A stretch of 64,000 nt of DNA, taken from the NCBI RefSeq assembly GCF_043290135.1, contig NC_134701.1, forward strand, positions 68,830,002 to 68,894,001, read 5' to 3'. Positions 47,958-59,876 of the stretch are shown one piece after another. Source of the stretch: Rhipicephalus microplus (lineage: Eukaryota > Arthropoda > Arachnida > Ixodida > Ixodidae). Numbering within the stretch: the first letter of the stretch is position 1; every line of letters begins with the position of its first letter. The position numbers and the translations under genes were made by a program. The notes beneath the pieces were generated by a model, which was not told the origin of the DNA, ran no database searches, and worked only from the letters and a program-made list of their open reading frames with translations.

Positions 47958-50600
47958 GTGCATGTAACAAGCACTGAGAATTTTATACATAAAGTGCGAT
48001 CGCCAGGAGGTGGTGTACTTATAGCCGTAGCTGATTATATAGTTTCTAGCCATATAGTAATAGCATCACCTTTAGAATTTGTCTGTGTTTCCCTCCATGT
48101 CAACTATCAAAATGTCATATTTTGTGGCCGTTACCGCCCTCCGAGTGCGACGCCAGAGTTTTGCGAGCAACTGCATGATGCTTTGAATGATATTGTCAAA
48201 AGGCACCCGCATACACCTGTTTTTATTCTAGGTGATTTTAACTACCCGAAAATAAACTGGTCACTTCCTTCCTGTTCATTAAGCTCACTTTCAGCCGACA
48301 GTTTACATTTCGTGGAACTGTGCGAAGACTTTAACCTTACCGAACTCGTAACGCAACCAACAAGAATGGGCCCCAATTCATCAAATGTTCTTGATCTGAT
48401 TCTCACCACTGTACCTAACCTTGTCCATTCTATTTCATATATCCCAGGAATAAGTGACCATTGTTTCGTGCACTTCAATCTAACAGGTTCTTTAAGGCGT
48501 TGGTCAAACAATTGGAAAATAATAAGAGACTACTCACGCGGCGATTATGACTCAATCAACAGTGAACTCGAATCGAATTTTGAGAGCTTTGCTAATGGCT
48601 TCTTTGATCGCAGCGTTCAACAAAACTGGAACTTGTTCAAAATGAAAGTTGAATCTTTAATCACGCGATACATTCCCACATACGTTATCAAGGGTCGCCA
48701 ACGCCCCCCTTGGTTCTCAACTGACTTAAAAAAATTGCGGAATAAAAAGAAACGGTTGTTCCGTCAGGCAAAGCAGACTAATTCGTTAGCCCGTTGGCAC
48801 GTGTACAAATCTGTCCTTTCCGAATACAGAGCAGCTATCAAGGAAGCCAAGCGCGTTTTTCTTAATAATACCTTTCCCTCAATTCTTGTAACCAACCCTT
48901 CTAAATTTTGGAAAACTGTTAAACCTAGGGAAAAGAAAAACATTTCGCTTACGAACTCAGACGGGCAGCCAGTTCGCTGTGAAGAGTGTTGCATTGCATT
49001 AAATGATTTTTTTGTTACTTCTTTTTCAAGTTGTTCTGCTTCTGCGTTGCCGCAAATGCCTAGTCGTGATTTTTTACCCATGTATCCTGTTACCGTTGAT
49101 GCCGTTGGAGTGCAAAATTTAATTCACAAGCTTAAGTTATCCTCTTCTTGTGGCGTAGATGAAATCAACTCAAAGTTTCTAAAAAACACTGCATTGTATT
49201 CATCAATTTACTTGTCCTTAATCTTTTCGCAATCTATTCAGACCTCCACTTTGCCGCTTGTCTGGAAGGTGGGGAAGGTGGTCCCTCTGCACAAATCTGG
49301 TAACACACAGTCTCCTCTCAATTACAGACCAATTTCCCTAACCAGTGTTCCTTGTAAAATGTTAGAACATATAATTTACTCCAACCTTGTCTCATTCCTA
49401 GAATCAAATTCTTTTTTTACTCCCTACCAGCACGGATTCCGAAAAAGTTACTCATGTGAAACCCAACTTCTTTATTTTACTAATGACATAGCATCGGCTT
49501 TAGATCGCGGCTCACTTGTGCATTGCATTTTTCTTGACTTTCAAAAAGCTTTCGATAAAGTACCTCACCAATTACTCCTCCTGAAAATTAGTGCCTTAAA
49601 CATTGACCCGAACATTCTTAAATGAATTGAATGCTTTCTGACTAATCGCACTCAGTTTGTAACAACTAATGTCTATAACTCACCTCTTTCTAAAGTAACA
49701 TCCGGCGTACCCCAAGGTTCCGTATTAGGCCCTTTACTCTTTCCTATATATATTAATGATCTCCCAGACAGCATTAACTCCGCTATAAGGTTATTTGCAG
49801 ATGATTGTGTAATTTACCGCGAAATAAACAATGAATATGATAACCAATTTCTACAGTCAGACCTTGACACTGTCTCAACCTGGTGCAATAAATGGCTTAT
49901 GACTCTCAACTCTAACAAATCTAAATGCATGTCAATAACCCGGCGATCTATTTCTCCCCCCTGTACCTACAGAATTAACGCCGTTCCCCTCCAGCATGTC
50001 TCTTCATATAAGTACCTCGGCGTTTACATTACCAACAATCTATCTTGGCACACGCATGTTACCTACATCTGTAATAACGCTAACCGAACGCTAGGATACT
50101 TACGCCGCAACTTTTCTCGCGCTCCGCTGTCCCTCAAAATTCTATTATACCGATCACTAATTCGCCCAAAGCTTGAGTACGCGTCCGCTATATGGGATCC
50201 CGTGCAGCAAAATTTAATTAACGCGTAAGAATCTGTTCATAACCGCTCAGTTCAGTTCATTTGTTCTAATTATTCCCGTATTGCTAGCATATCAGAAATG
50301 AAATCTAACCTTGACCTACCCAATTTAACTGTCCAACGGAAACTGGCGCGACTGCATTTTTTTCATAAGATATTTTTCCACAATCCATCAATGAAGCGAG
50401 ACCTCATTTCACAACCGTCATACCACTCATCGCGCATTGATCAAAAGCATAAGGTTGCCATTCCGTTTTGCCGCACCAAATTCTTTTCAGCAGCCTTCTT
50501 ACCGAAAACTGCCGCCGATTGGAACCACCTTCCCTCTTCCGTTGTATCAATAACAGACCCTTTGTTATTCAAGACTGCAATTTCTCAGCAATGCTTGTAA
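47958..50600 (+). pseudogene. CR1/L2-type ORF2: endonuclease and reverse transcriptase
   Basis: Endonuclease: SPGGGVLIAVADYI, FCGRYRPPSATPEF, VFILGDFNYPKINW (GDFN at 48231-48242), VLDLILTTVPNLV and GISDHCFVHF, with the N-terminal 50-60 residues missing. RT: SSSCGVDEINSKFL, LNYRPISLTSVPCKMLEHII, FLDFQKAFDKVPHQ, TSGVPQGSVLGPLLFPIYIN and LFADDCVIYRE (FADD at 49794-49805), then HVSSYKYLGVYITNNLSW and a C-terminal domain. The stop at 49623 falls where relatives have W (K-W-I-E). Breaks are two point nonsense changes only. Confidence 0.9.
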
Positions 50601-50806
50601 CTATACGCAGTTTCCATTATCTATCTTTGTCTTGTATGTGCTTGAATTCTTATACATTTTTAGTTGACTTCTGTTGCCTTCCTGATTTGCGCATCTGATA
50701 CTTGTTTCTTTATTTTGTCTTTTTTTCTTGTGTGTTATATAAGTGGTACCCACCCCCTCTGTAATGCCCTACGGGCCCTGAGGGTATTCTAATAAATAAA
50801 TAAATA
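47958..50806 (+). mobile_element. CR1/L2-type LINE, 5'-truncated, frame nearly intact
   Basis: One reading frame runs from about 47958 to 50600 with only two stops (49623-49625 and 50226-50228) and no frameshift. It starts inside the endonuclease and has RT but no RNase H. The 3' end has CTACGGGCCCTGAGGGTATTC and an AATAAATAAATAAATA tail at about 50790-50806, typical of CR1/L2-like tails. This is probably one of the youngest elements in the window. Confidence 0.9.
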
Positions 50807-51036
50807 GGTCATTTTGAAATTCTCAGCGAAAATTTGCAAAGGAACACCACCAAACACGAATCAGCATGTCTCACGAATAACGCATTATAACATCAATATT
50901 TAGCATTTGACTGGTATTTTGTTGTTCCTTATGGCTTGGTACATAACTTCTACTCCATGAAGAAATGTGGACTTAAAAGACAATTCGCAATCAAGCTGTT
51001 ACTGTTGAAAACCTAAAAAACAATCGATTTACGCAC
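50807..51036. other. Intron remainder next to exon
   Basis: 230 bp of AT-rich sequence between the LINE tail and the donor of the exon at 51037. Nothing recognised. Confidence 0.6.
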
Positions 51037-51238
51037 CTTCCGTAAGCGAAGTCTTCGCCAGCACAATAGTTGCTCCAGCAAGAATACAGCCATACATGAC
51101 CAGTAAATTCTGGGCTTCGTTGTTCAGGTGAATGCATATCCGGTCTCCAGGAAGCAATCCATACTTCTGCATGCCTACAGCATAGCGTTCCATTCCAGCC
51201 AACAACTGACCTCTTGTAAGGGTAGCGACATCGCTAAC
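51037..51238 (-). CDS. Acyl-CoA synthetase-like, first visible exon
   Basis: This 202-nt exon has a CGCACAG acceptor (51239-51245) and a GTGCGT donor. It encodes VSDVATLTRGQLLAGMERYA, VGMQKYGLLPGDRICIHLNN and EAQNLLVMYGCILAGATIVL, ending KTSLTE plus one base. This is the family's ...TY.EL......A..L...G...GD.V.......N......A..G...AGA......P segment. The phase 0 acceptor shows that at least one upstream coding exon exists. I could not find it between here and 64000. Confidence 0.93.
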
Positions 51239-53005
51239 CTGTGCGAATTGAACAATAAACACGCATTGTGTTACCCTATGGCTGCTAAACATTGGCCTTG
51301 GTTGGATTATTAGTTTTCTTATGCAAACCCTGTCAGAAATTACTGAAAATATTATCTTACGTGCTGCCATGTCAAGCAGGAGCTAACAAGGACACCATCG
51401 ACGGTACTTTTTGCTCCATCAGCGTTCCCGCTACACACACGCGCCGACGTGGCAGAAATTACAGCACCAACAGCATTGGTCACTCGCACAACTCGTCATA
51501 TACGCACAATCGCCGATATTACTGCAATAGTAACTGCTTCCGTCATGTCTGGGTGTATTGACATTTCACGCGGTCGTTTGGCTAGTCTGCAAGTCAGCGC
51601 ACCACTTGTACCCTCGTATCCTCAGTGGCTATCGTCCCTTGCAGTGTGATTTATTGTGGTGTACGTGACCATTACATATAGTAAATACAGCATAAGGATA
51701 GACACGGGACAACCATGGCTGGTAATGGGACAGAGATACGAACGAAGACGAGCGCTCACTGTCAACTGCTTTATTGTGAAGAGGAAAAATTTTTAGAAAA
51801 AAAAAGAGCAAGCGAAAACGACAACAGCAAGTGATAAAAACGTCCCGTTCCAAAAAGAGGTATCTGTCAAGAGAAATACAAAACCAACTGGCCCGCACCG
51901 ACACTACGTTTTGACTCGTGACCAGATATCTAGTTATTGCCATTGCTGCTAGCAGATTTAAAGATGGGGTTATGCCAAGCCAGTAGCTTGTTGCGAGCTT
52001 TGCATCCGATCCTTCAGGTATCGGCCCTTTTGAAACGATGGCAACGCACCGCCGGCAGTGGCAATTGAAACACCATCTAAGCCTTTTTTCGATAACTTTA
52101 TTGGAAAGACTTGAAAATGGTGAGCATAAAAACTGTTTTTAGTTTATTTGTAGACATTAAACTTATGCATAGTGCCACCGCGTAGAAATTTTGAAAGTGA
52201 TGCACTTTTGTGGCAGCGTGGACGAGAAAGCAGCAGTCACGCCACGCTGCTCGTGAAAGGCACGTGGATATGTTAACAAAAATTACAGATAGCTGGCCAA
52301 ATAGGGTCGACGAGGTGTTGCGCCATATTGAACTACACAAGTGCAGGGACGCAAACCTTTACTTACACCAGCGAAGGTGTCGAAGTGTTCGATGTGAATA
52401 TCAACTAGCGCTCCACAACTTTTGTGCTCGGGTCCTCGGCATTAGGACTATGCGTAGTACATGCCTTGTTTTCGTATGAACGCTAATGCATGCATATCTT
52501 TCACTGCTGTACACGCTAAAATGTTGCTTACGTCGCCTTTATTTTATGTAAGCATCAATTGATTGACTCGCCATAAAACAATTTATTGCTGCAAGTTTGT
52601 GGGATCAGCGTTGTCCTTTTGCTCGGCCTGTATGCGGCATCACAACTTATTAAAGCATGCAAGTTATTCATGAGCTTACAGTAAGTAGTTTACTGCCAAG
52701 AACAATATAAAAACAACACAAATTGTGAAAGGGGCTGCTGCAGCGAGCGGAGGCAGCAATGACCTAGAAACAGACGACAATGGCGTCGTCTGTAATGCGA
52801 GCGTTTAGCCGCCACTTCGAAACGCCCTTGTGCTTTTGAAAACTATTTAATTTTATGCACAGAAATCTTTTTATAAATAATAGTCTTATTTCTCATTATT
52901 TTGAAATACGTTTTAGAGCAAAAGATTAAAAATTGTTTTTACTTATGAGATAAATAGTTATATTTCATTCTTTTTAGAACTGCCGACAGAATCCAGATGG
53001 CACTG
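51239..53005. other. Upstream intron or flank, nothing firm
   Basis: Expected to contain or precede the missing N-terminal exon. A plus frame at 52210-52479 (WPNRVDEVLRHIELHKCRDA and on) looks protein-like in composition but I cannot assign it. The rest is AT-rich. Confidence 0.45.
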
Positions 53006-53009
53006 TCAT

Positions 53010-53816
53010 TGTGTCCAATTATTCTCCCCATTGGGTCTCTTGGTTACGCGGAGTTCTAGCGAGACCGGAGCCGAAAAATTGATGCTTATTACCGAGATGT
53101 CCACCCGTCTACGCAGACTGGGGCTCCATCCCACCCCGCGTCAACATCAGGCATCCCGTTCTTCTAGACGACGCTTTTTGCCCTACCTCAACTCTGTATT
53201 GGCGCTTCACCCCACCTCCCGCCTTGCTCACCAACATCCAGAACACTAACATTGTTTTTTCTGGAGGGAAAGCTGTGTTTGTTGGTCTCCATAATTATCT
53301 TTTCTCCGACCGACCACTATGTTGTCAATCAATCTTGAAGATATTCCTGTGCTAGCTCTTGTCGACACGGGTGCGGTCACTTCTCGTTTGCGTAGGGGTT
53401 TGCGCTCGTGGCTCCGTGGTGTCAAAACACCGTATGTGGGATTCGCGTTGCGTGGCACAAATAACGTTCAGGTTCACCTCAACCGACAGAGTACTGCCCG
53501 CCTTTCCACCAACAGCACACGCCACCACATTGAGATAATTTCGTTACCCATGTGCATTCAGGAACATATGCTCAGAGACGACTTCCTGTACTCTGCTTTC
53601 ACTGTCACATCATTTAAAGAAAACGTCCTTCCCTACACGGATACAGTGGATGCACCAAGTTCCAGCTTGTCGATCTCCAGTTCGGTCGTCGTTGAAGACT
53701 GTGCTGTTTGCTCTGGTCGCGAACACGTGGTAGCGCTCACATCTAGTCTAATAGCCGACGGTCATGCACTACTTCCACCTTCGAAATGCGAAGCGTTTCT
53801 TAGCGAATTTTGGTGA
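53010..53816 (+). pseudogene. Ty3/gypsy Gag-Pol junction and aspartic protease remnant
   Basis: After a basic Arg/Ser/Pro-rich stretch (53031-53230), the frame 53319-53816 encodes INLEDIPVLALVDTGAVTS with the retropepsin DTGA at 53364-53375, followed by VKTPYVGFALRGTNNVQVHL, and the decayed flap and C-terminal half (RHHIEIISLPMCI, DDFLYSAFTVTS), then a [16 protein letters not shown] linker. The order matches tick Ty3/gypsy Pol. Coding ends at the microsatellite. An RT remnant of a similar element lies at 62970-63640 in the same orientation. Confidence 0.8.
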
Positions 53817-53823
53817 GTTTGAG

Positions 53824-53900
<77 letters not shown>

Positions 53901-53901
53901 A

Positions 53902-53965
<64 letters not shown>
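53824..53965. repeat. (TCTA)n microsatellite, left of the LINE
   Basis: About 35 near-perfect TCTA units (the GATA repeat on the other strand), with a single T-to-A change near 53900. The same repeat lies at the 3' end of the adjoining LINE. Confidence 0.97.
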
Positions 53966-54409
53966 CCCGCAGGGGCGCCTGTTAAAGCAGGCGTTTGGTG
54001 TGTAGCGACACCACGGACCCGAGCTAACGGGGGAGTTTCTACTCCCTCCCACGCCTAGCCGTGCGTGGCTTTGCCGTGTCCGGGGAAAAGGGGATCCTGG
54101 GGGTTGAGCTGACGCTGGGTGATTGGACCTTTAAGGCCCCCCGGCAGAGGCAACACACCCCTTTGGCCCCGGCTTCACGTAGACGGCACCCCTGGGCTGA
54201 CCCACCCAGGGGAAATCGGCAGTCGCCTTTTCCTATCTCTCTCTTCCTACATCTTAGTCTTTTCTCGTCTTTAAATCTATCCTGTCTTCTTCTCTCTTCC
54301 ATTTACTTCCGATTTTTCCTGGCGGCAAGGGTTAACCTTGTGTAATTACTCAACCTCGAGTAGTTATATTTGGTTATAGTGGCAATGTACGGCTGGCGTC
54401 TGCAGCCTT

Positions 54410-55678
54410 ATGGTATTAAATGCTTCAGCGTCCCCTGGTTGGACTCCATGGTGGGTGGTCGCCATTGCTGCCGAAAAAAAGTACACTACTATGGGAACAC
54501 CTGCATTTCCCCATCTCCTAGATCGTCTTCCGCTTAAGAGGGGACGCACCGATGAAATATTACTTTTCAACCAACCCAGACAATGCTTTCCGAAATTCCA
54601 TGTAGTGCACAGCGAAAAGCCAACAAAACAAGCCAGAGCCATATCTCCATTTCTTGTTGCTAAATCTCTGACTGAGCTCTTTGGCCAAGGATACAAGGTT
54701 ACAAAGATGGCTAGCGGAGACCTTCTCCTTGAGCTGCCAGAAAAACACCACTATGAAAAACTTGGCAGTCTCAAAGCATTTGGCAATATCCCAGTATCTG
54801 TTTCACCTCATAGATCAATGAACACCTCACGCGGAGTTGTTTCAGAAGCAGACCTTTTTGAAATGTCTGAACAGGAACTGCTTGAAGGGTGGAAAGAGCA
54901 AAATGTCACGGATGTGAAACGAATCATCATCAGACGCGACAACAAAGAAATACCTAGCAAACATATAATACTAACTTTTGCATCTAGCACACTGCCTTCA
55001 TCTATAGACACAGGCTACATCAAACTCTCTGTCCGTCCCTACATTCCCAATCCGAGACGGTGTTATAAATGTCAACAATTTGGTCATGGTTCGCAGAACT
55101 GCCGGGGTCAGGAAACTTGTGCAAGATGTGGTGGCCGCGGCCACCCATTTGATAACTGTGTTACCACGCCCCACTGCGTGAATTGTGACGGGGAACACAC
55201 CGCGTATTCGCGTTCGTGTCCTAACTGGAAGAAAGAAAAAGAAATCATCACTCTTAAAGTCAAAGAAAACATCACATTCAAAGAAGCAAGACGAAGAGTG
55301 TCGCCATTTTACGGCGCAACATATGCTGATGCGGCGCGTCAGGGGGCAACGCCGCACCAGCTCTCGCCACCCCTTCGGCCTGCGCAGAGCGAGCCGTCGG
55401 CTGTGGCACCTGCCCCCAAGGCGGCTGTAGCCCAGGCTACACCGCCTACTCCCAAACAGAGACCGGAGACTCCAGAGTCTTCGGGTCTCAAGGCCTCCCC
55501 TCACCAGGCGAGGCCCGAAATTCGAACTAACAGCCCGCATGTGCGGGCATCCAGTGTCTCCGAGGAGGCAATGGATACATCGGCACCCTTGGTGCCGAAA
55601 GAGCGGCGTGGCTCCTTGGAGCGCGCCAAGAAAACAAAAAAGCAAATAACAGGGCCTGGTGATGGCCCTGTTAAGTGA
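54410..55678 (+). CDS. LINE ORF1, Gag-like nucleic-acid-binding protein (intact)
   Basis: An intact 422-codon frame; a second Met at 54491 is the more likely start because it begins just before FPHLLDRLPLKRGRTDEILL. The middle has an RRM-like region (GYKVTKMASGDLLLELPEK). Three zinc knuckles follow: CYKCQQFGHGSQNC and CARCGGRGHPFDNC (both CX2CX4HX4C) and CVNCDGEHTAYSRSC. The C-terminus is Pro/Ala-rich and ends in a basic RAKKTKKQ segment. ORF1 proteins of I-type elements bind the element RNA. A 228-codon antisense frame (54998-55684) is a shadow. Confidence 0.92.
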   Translation: MVLNASASPGWTPWWVVAIAAEKKYTTMGTPAFPHLLDRLPLKRGRTDEILLFNQPRQCFPKFHVVHSEKPTKQARAISPFLVAKSLTELFGQGYKVTKMASGDLLLELPEKHHYEKLGSLKAFGNIPVSVSPHRSMNTSRGVVSEADLFEMSEQELLEGWKEQNVTDVKRIIIRRDNKEIPSKHIILTFASSTLPSSIDTGYIKLSVRPYIPNPRRCYKCQQFGHGSQNCRGQETCARCGGRGHPFDNCVTTPHCVNCDGEHTAYSRSCPNWKKEKEIITLKVKENITFKEARRRVSPFYGATYADAARQGATPHQLSPPLRPAQSEPSAVAPAPKAAVAQATPPTPKQRPETPESSGLKASPHQARPEIRTNSPHVRASSVSEEAMDTSAPLVPKERRGSLERAKKTKKQITGPGDGPVK

Positions 55679-55742
55679 ACTCAAACTCCCTGTCTAAGCA
55701 GCCACTCGATTTTCGTACACACAGCACTATTTCACATTCACC

Positions 55743-58700
55743 ATGAACACTCAAATTATACAATGGAACGTCAGAGGCCTTCTCAGAAACCTTGACGACA
55801 TTCAAGAACTCTTACATGAACACTCGCTAAAAGCGCTGTGTGTACAAGAAACACACCTTAATTTAAAACACACAAATTTTCTTCGTAAATATGTTATTTT
55901 CCGAAAAGACCGCGTTGATGCTATGACATCATCCGGAGGTGTTGCCATCATAGTGAATCAAGGAATAGCATGCATACACTTACAACTCCAAACACCCCTT
56001 GAGGCAGTGGCTGTTCGAGCGGTTCTTTTTGATAAACTGATCACAATCTGCAGTATTTACATTCCTCCTAGTTATCAGCTCCAAAAACGCGATTTACACT
56101 CTCTAATTGATGAACTTCCGGAGCCTTATGTTCTCCTTGGAGACTTTAATGCGCATAGCAGGTTATGGGGTGACTCTCGGTATGACGCGCGAGGTCGACT
56201 GATCGAACAGTTCCTTATCTCGTCGAGCGCGTGTCTCCTAAATCGAAAAGAACCAACCTATTATAACCTCGCTAATAACACCTACTCCTCCGTAGACCTA
56301 AGCATAGTATCTCCATCTCTTGTGCCTCTACTCCAGTGGAAAGTCGTCAGTAATCTGTACAGAAGTGACCACTTCCCCGTAGTTTTGAGCACAACGACAG
56401 TAACTGGGTGTCCACCACGTGTTCCCAAGTGGCTCATAAACAGAGCCGACTGGGAACAGTTTCATACTATCGCTTGTCTAGGTTGGAATGACATCTGTGC
56501 TTTGAACATTGATGTTGCTGTGAACTACTTCACAACGTTTTTGATTGATGCTGCAACAAAATGCATCCCACAAACAAATGGACACCTTGGAAAACGATGT
56601 GTGCCATGGTGGAATTCTGAATGCCGAAACGCGCGCAAACAGCAAAACAGAGCTTGGAGGCTGCTTCGGAACTCACCGACAGCCGAAAATCTTGAAACCT
56701 TCAAGAAAATAAAGTCTCAAGGCAGGAGAACGCGTCGGCAGGCCAGAAGAGAAAGCTGGCAGAAGTTTTTATCAGGGGTTAATTCATACACACAGGAGGC
56801 TAAAGTCTGGAACATGGTCGGTAGGATAGCAGGAAAACAAGTATACACACTTCCACTCGTAAACACTCAGGGTGATACCTTGGAAGATCAGGCAAACTTC
56901 CTCGGTGCACACTTCGAACAGGTATCCAGCTCGTCCCACTATACTGACACTTTCCAAAAATACAGAACAAGAATAGAAAAGCAGAAACTCGAACACAAAT
57001 CCACTAGATACGAGGCATATAACCAAGCTTTCAATCTAGCTGAGCTCCAAACATCTCTAAACTCCTGCAGTACTTCTGCCCCAGGTTCTGACCGTGTGAT
57101 GTATGAAATGTTAAAAAACCTACCAAACGAAACCCGAAAAACCTTACTTTGTTTGTACAATGCTATTTGGTCTTCTGGCACTATTCCTACCTCCTGGAAA
57201 GAGGCTATTGTTATTCCCATTTTGAAAGAGGGCAAGGACCCTTCTTTACCCTCGAGTTATAGGCCTATAGCACTTACAAGCTGCTTGTGCAAAGTCTTCG
57301 AAAAAATGATAAACTGCCGACTTGTACATTTTCTTGAAACAAATAATTTGCTCGACCCATTTCAGTGCGGGTTTTGAGAAAGTAGATCCACCACAGACAA
57401 CCTTATTCGTATCGAGGCACAGATCAGAGACGCGTTCGTCCATAAACAATATTTCCTCTCTGTGTTCTTCGATATCGTAAAGGCTTATGATACTACATGG
57501 CGTTACGGAATTCTAAGAGACCTGTCCCACCTTGGTGTGCGCGGAAGAATGTTTCATATAATCGAAAGTTACCTGTCAAACCGGACATTCCGTGTCCGTC
57601 TGGGCATTGTGCTCTCCCAAACATTTGTCCAGGAAACAGGCGTGCCACAAGGTGGTGTGCTTAGTTGCACACTTTTTATTATTAAAATGAATTCTTTGCA
57701 CTTGTCCATTCCCCGCAATATGTTCTATTTTACATATGTCGACGACGTTCAGCTTGGCTTCAAGTCATGCAACTTGGCCATGTGTGAGCGACAGGTTCAG
57801 TTAGGTTTAAACAAGGTCTCCAAATGGGCAGAGGAAAACGGATTCCGACTGAACCCACTAAAGAGCACGTGTGTCTTGTTCTCCCGAAAGAGAGGCATGC
57901 ACTCAGAACCTGACATTGAAATGAACGGTCAAAGTCTGTCTGTCAATGTGGAGCATAAATTCTTAGGATTAATCTTCGACAACCAGTTGACCTTCGTACC
58001 GCACATCAAGTATCTAAAAACAAAATGTTTAAAAGCCATGAATGTTTTAAAAGTGTTGTCACGTACTACGTGGGGTAGTGACAGGCAATGTCTCATGAAT
58101 CTGTATCGAAGCCTCATTCGCACCCGCTTAGATTATGGGGCCATTGTTTATCAGTCTGCAACACAAAGTGCTTTGAAGATGCTGGACCCCGTGCACCATT
58201 TGGGCATCCGCCTTTCTACGGGTGCTTTTCGCACCAGCCCCGTAGAAAGCCTTTATGTTGAGTCGAATGAGTGGTCGCTTGATCTGCAGAGAACTTACAA
58301 TCCCTTTGTTTATTTCCTTAAGGTGAAAGCAGACAAGAAGCACCCCTCATACTCTGCTAATATTGATTTGTCTAGCTCCATTCTGTTTCAAAACAGGCCT
58401 TCGATGAGGCAGCCCTTCTCAATTCACCTGAAAAGTCTAGCTGAGGAAACTGGAGTCTCACTTGAACATAGTTTAATGGCTCCTGTAGCATATCTGCCAC
58501 CGTGGCAGTGGCAGACTATAGACTGTGATGTGTCCTTTCTTGAAGTTACAAAACATGCGCCTATTGCCCATATCCGAACATACTTCCTGGAACTTCAACA
58601 CAAATACACACGTCCTGAGTTCTTTACAGATGCCTCCAAGTCTAACTCCTCTGTGTCCTACGCTGCTGTCGGCCCATCCTTTTCGGATGCTGGCCCTCTA

Positions 58701-59462
58701 CATCCAGGCACAAGTATCTTCACAGCGGAAGCCTACGCGATACTTGTGGCGGCTAAACACATCAAGCAATTACAAATACAACAAGCAGTAATTTATACAG
58801 ACTCCCTCAGTGTAGTAACGGCTCTGCACACTCTTAAAAAACACAAAAACCCAGTCCTTGTCTCACTTTACTCCATTTTATGCACACTATACACACTCAA
58901 ACAACATGTTGTAGTGTGCTGGGTGCCAGGGCACCGTGAGATTCAAGGCAACGTGAGGGCGGATCAGCTTGCTGCATCCGTCCATAAAAGCACTGCCCCT
59001 ACACCCATATCAATCCCGGCCGTTGATCTTAAGCCGTCCCTCAAACGAAACCTCAGAGTATACTGGCAGAGCAAGTGGGATACACACACACAAAACAAAC
59101 TACACGTTATTAAGCCACACCTTGGTCATTGGCTGCCTGTATCGAAATCGCGTCATACACAGGTAATACTAACGAGACTCAGGATAGGACACACATACAC
59201 GACACACACACACCTTCTGTCCGGTGGCGATCCACCATTGTGTAACAGATGTGGTGAAGTATTGACAGTCCTTCACATTTTAATTGAGTGCAAACAATTG
59301 GACACTGTAAGAAAACAACACTTTCCATTACCCTACCGACAACATATACCTTTGCACCCTGCAATGTTCGTCGGTAGGGAACCGCTTTTTAGTCACAAAT
59401 CATTGTTAGCGTTTTTTAAAGAAATTCATAGTTTTCACATCATATACCCGGGCATCCCGTAG
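55743..59462 (+). pseudogene. LINE ORF2 with one internal stop: EN, RT, RNase H, CCHC
   Basis: A single 1240-codon frame interrupted only by TGA at 57375-57377. Endonuclease: IIQWNVRGL, ALCVQETHL, YVLLGDFNAHSRLWGD (GDFN at 56139-56150) and SDHFPVVL. RT: YRPIALTSCLCKVFEKMI, FFDIVKAYDTTW, GVPQGGVLSCTLFII and YVDD at 57735-57746. RNase H keeps all four acidic positions: FTDASKS, TAEAY, YTDSLS and GNVRADQLA. A C-terminal LCNRCGEVLTVLHILIEC zinc motif follows. The stop sits in the ...FQCGF-x-ES motif, where arginine is usual; a CpG C-to-T change is the simplest cause. Either newly dead or a recent copy. Confidence 0.93.
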
Positions 59463-59815
59463 CATGACCTCTCCAGAGAGGTTTTTGCTGCGGTGGCTAC
59501 ACAAGAAAGCACTTGCCTCACGGCCCTTGGACGCAAGGTTATGAACGTCTGAGGCACTTGTGCTAATGCCATACATATCCACCATCGTCTTTTATTATCA
59601 CCAACTTTTGTCATCTATTCACACCGCACACACCTTTCACGACATGGTCATGATTTTATTACTTGTATGTTTTTACCCGCCTTACCGCGAGGAATTTTAT
59701 GGCCCTTATACAGCCGCTTATCACAATCATTGTCCATGTTTTTGGTAAGATGAACTGGCGCTCTTTGGCCGTGAAATGGCCCTTGCGCCATAAAACATCA
59801 AACATCATCATCATC

Positions 59816-59816
<1 letters not shown>

Positions 59817-59876
<60 letters not shown>

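Larger units (their letters stand above)
1667..51238 (-). other. Gene span: acyl-CoA synthetase / luciferase-like enzyme, 7 exons, partial
   Basis: Seven minus-strand exons join in phase (202, 104, 203, 169, 282, 145 and 270 nt) to give 1375 nt, about 458 codons with no stop. Every exon is bounded by AG and GT. The exons carry, in order, the N-terminal adenylation region, the P-loop-like YTSGTTGMPKG signature, YGMTES, SGD and the hinge region. This is the order in the ANL superfamily (acyl-CoA synthetases, 4-coumarate-CoA ligases, luciferases), whose members activate a carboxylic acid with ATP and usually transfer it to CoA. Typical members are about 530-560 residues, so roughly 50-70 N-terminal and 30-50 C-terminal residues are missing. 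Substrate cannot be told from sequence. The closest flavour is the ACSF2 / 'luciferin 4-monooxygenase-like' group expanded in arthropods. Without the last exon a peroxisomal SKL tail cannot be checked. Confidence 0.92.
53966..59816 (+). mobile_element. I-type LINE with RNase H, full length and almost intact
   Basis: The order is a GC-rich 5' UTR (53966-54409), ORF1 (54410-55678), a 64-nt spacer, ORF2 (55743-59462, one internal stop), and a 3' UTR ending TGGCCCTTGCGCCATAAAAC with CATCATCATCATC at about 59790-59816. It is flanked on both sides by TCTA repeats. The EN-RT-RNase H-CCHC layout with a zinc-knuckle ORF1 puts it in the I/R1-like superfamily. It is the least decayed autonomous element in the window. 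Confidence 0.93.

Noticed and set aside
52210..52479. Plus-strand frame with WPNRVDEVLRHIELHKCRDA
   Set aside because: Looks protein-like, but I cannot tie it to a family or find flanking exons; left unassigned.
54998..55684. 228-codon minus-strand open frame
   Set aside because: Exactly antisense to the intact LINE ORF1 with its zinc knuckles; a shadow frame.
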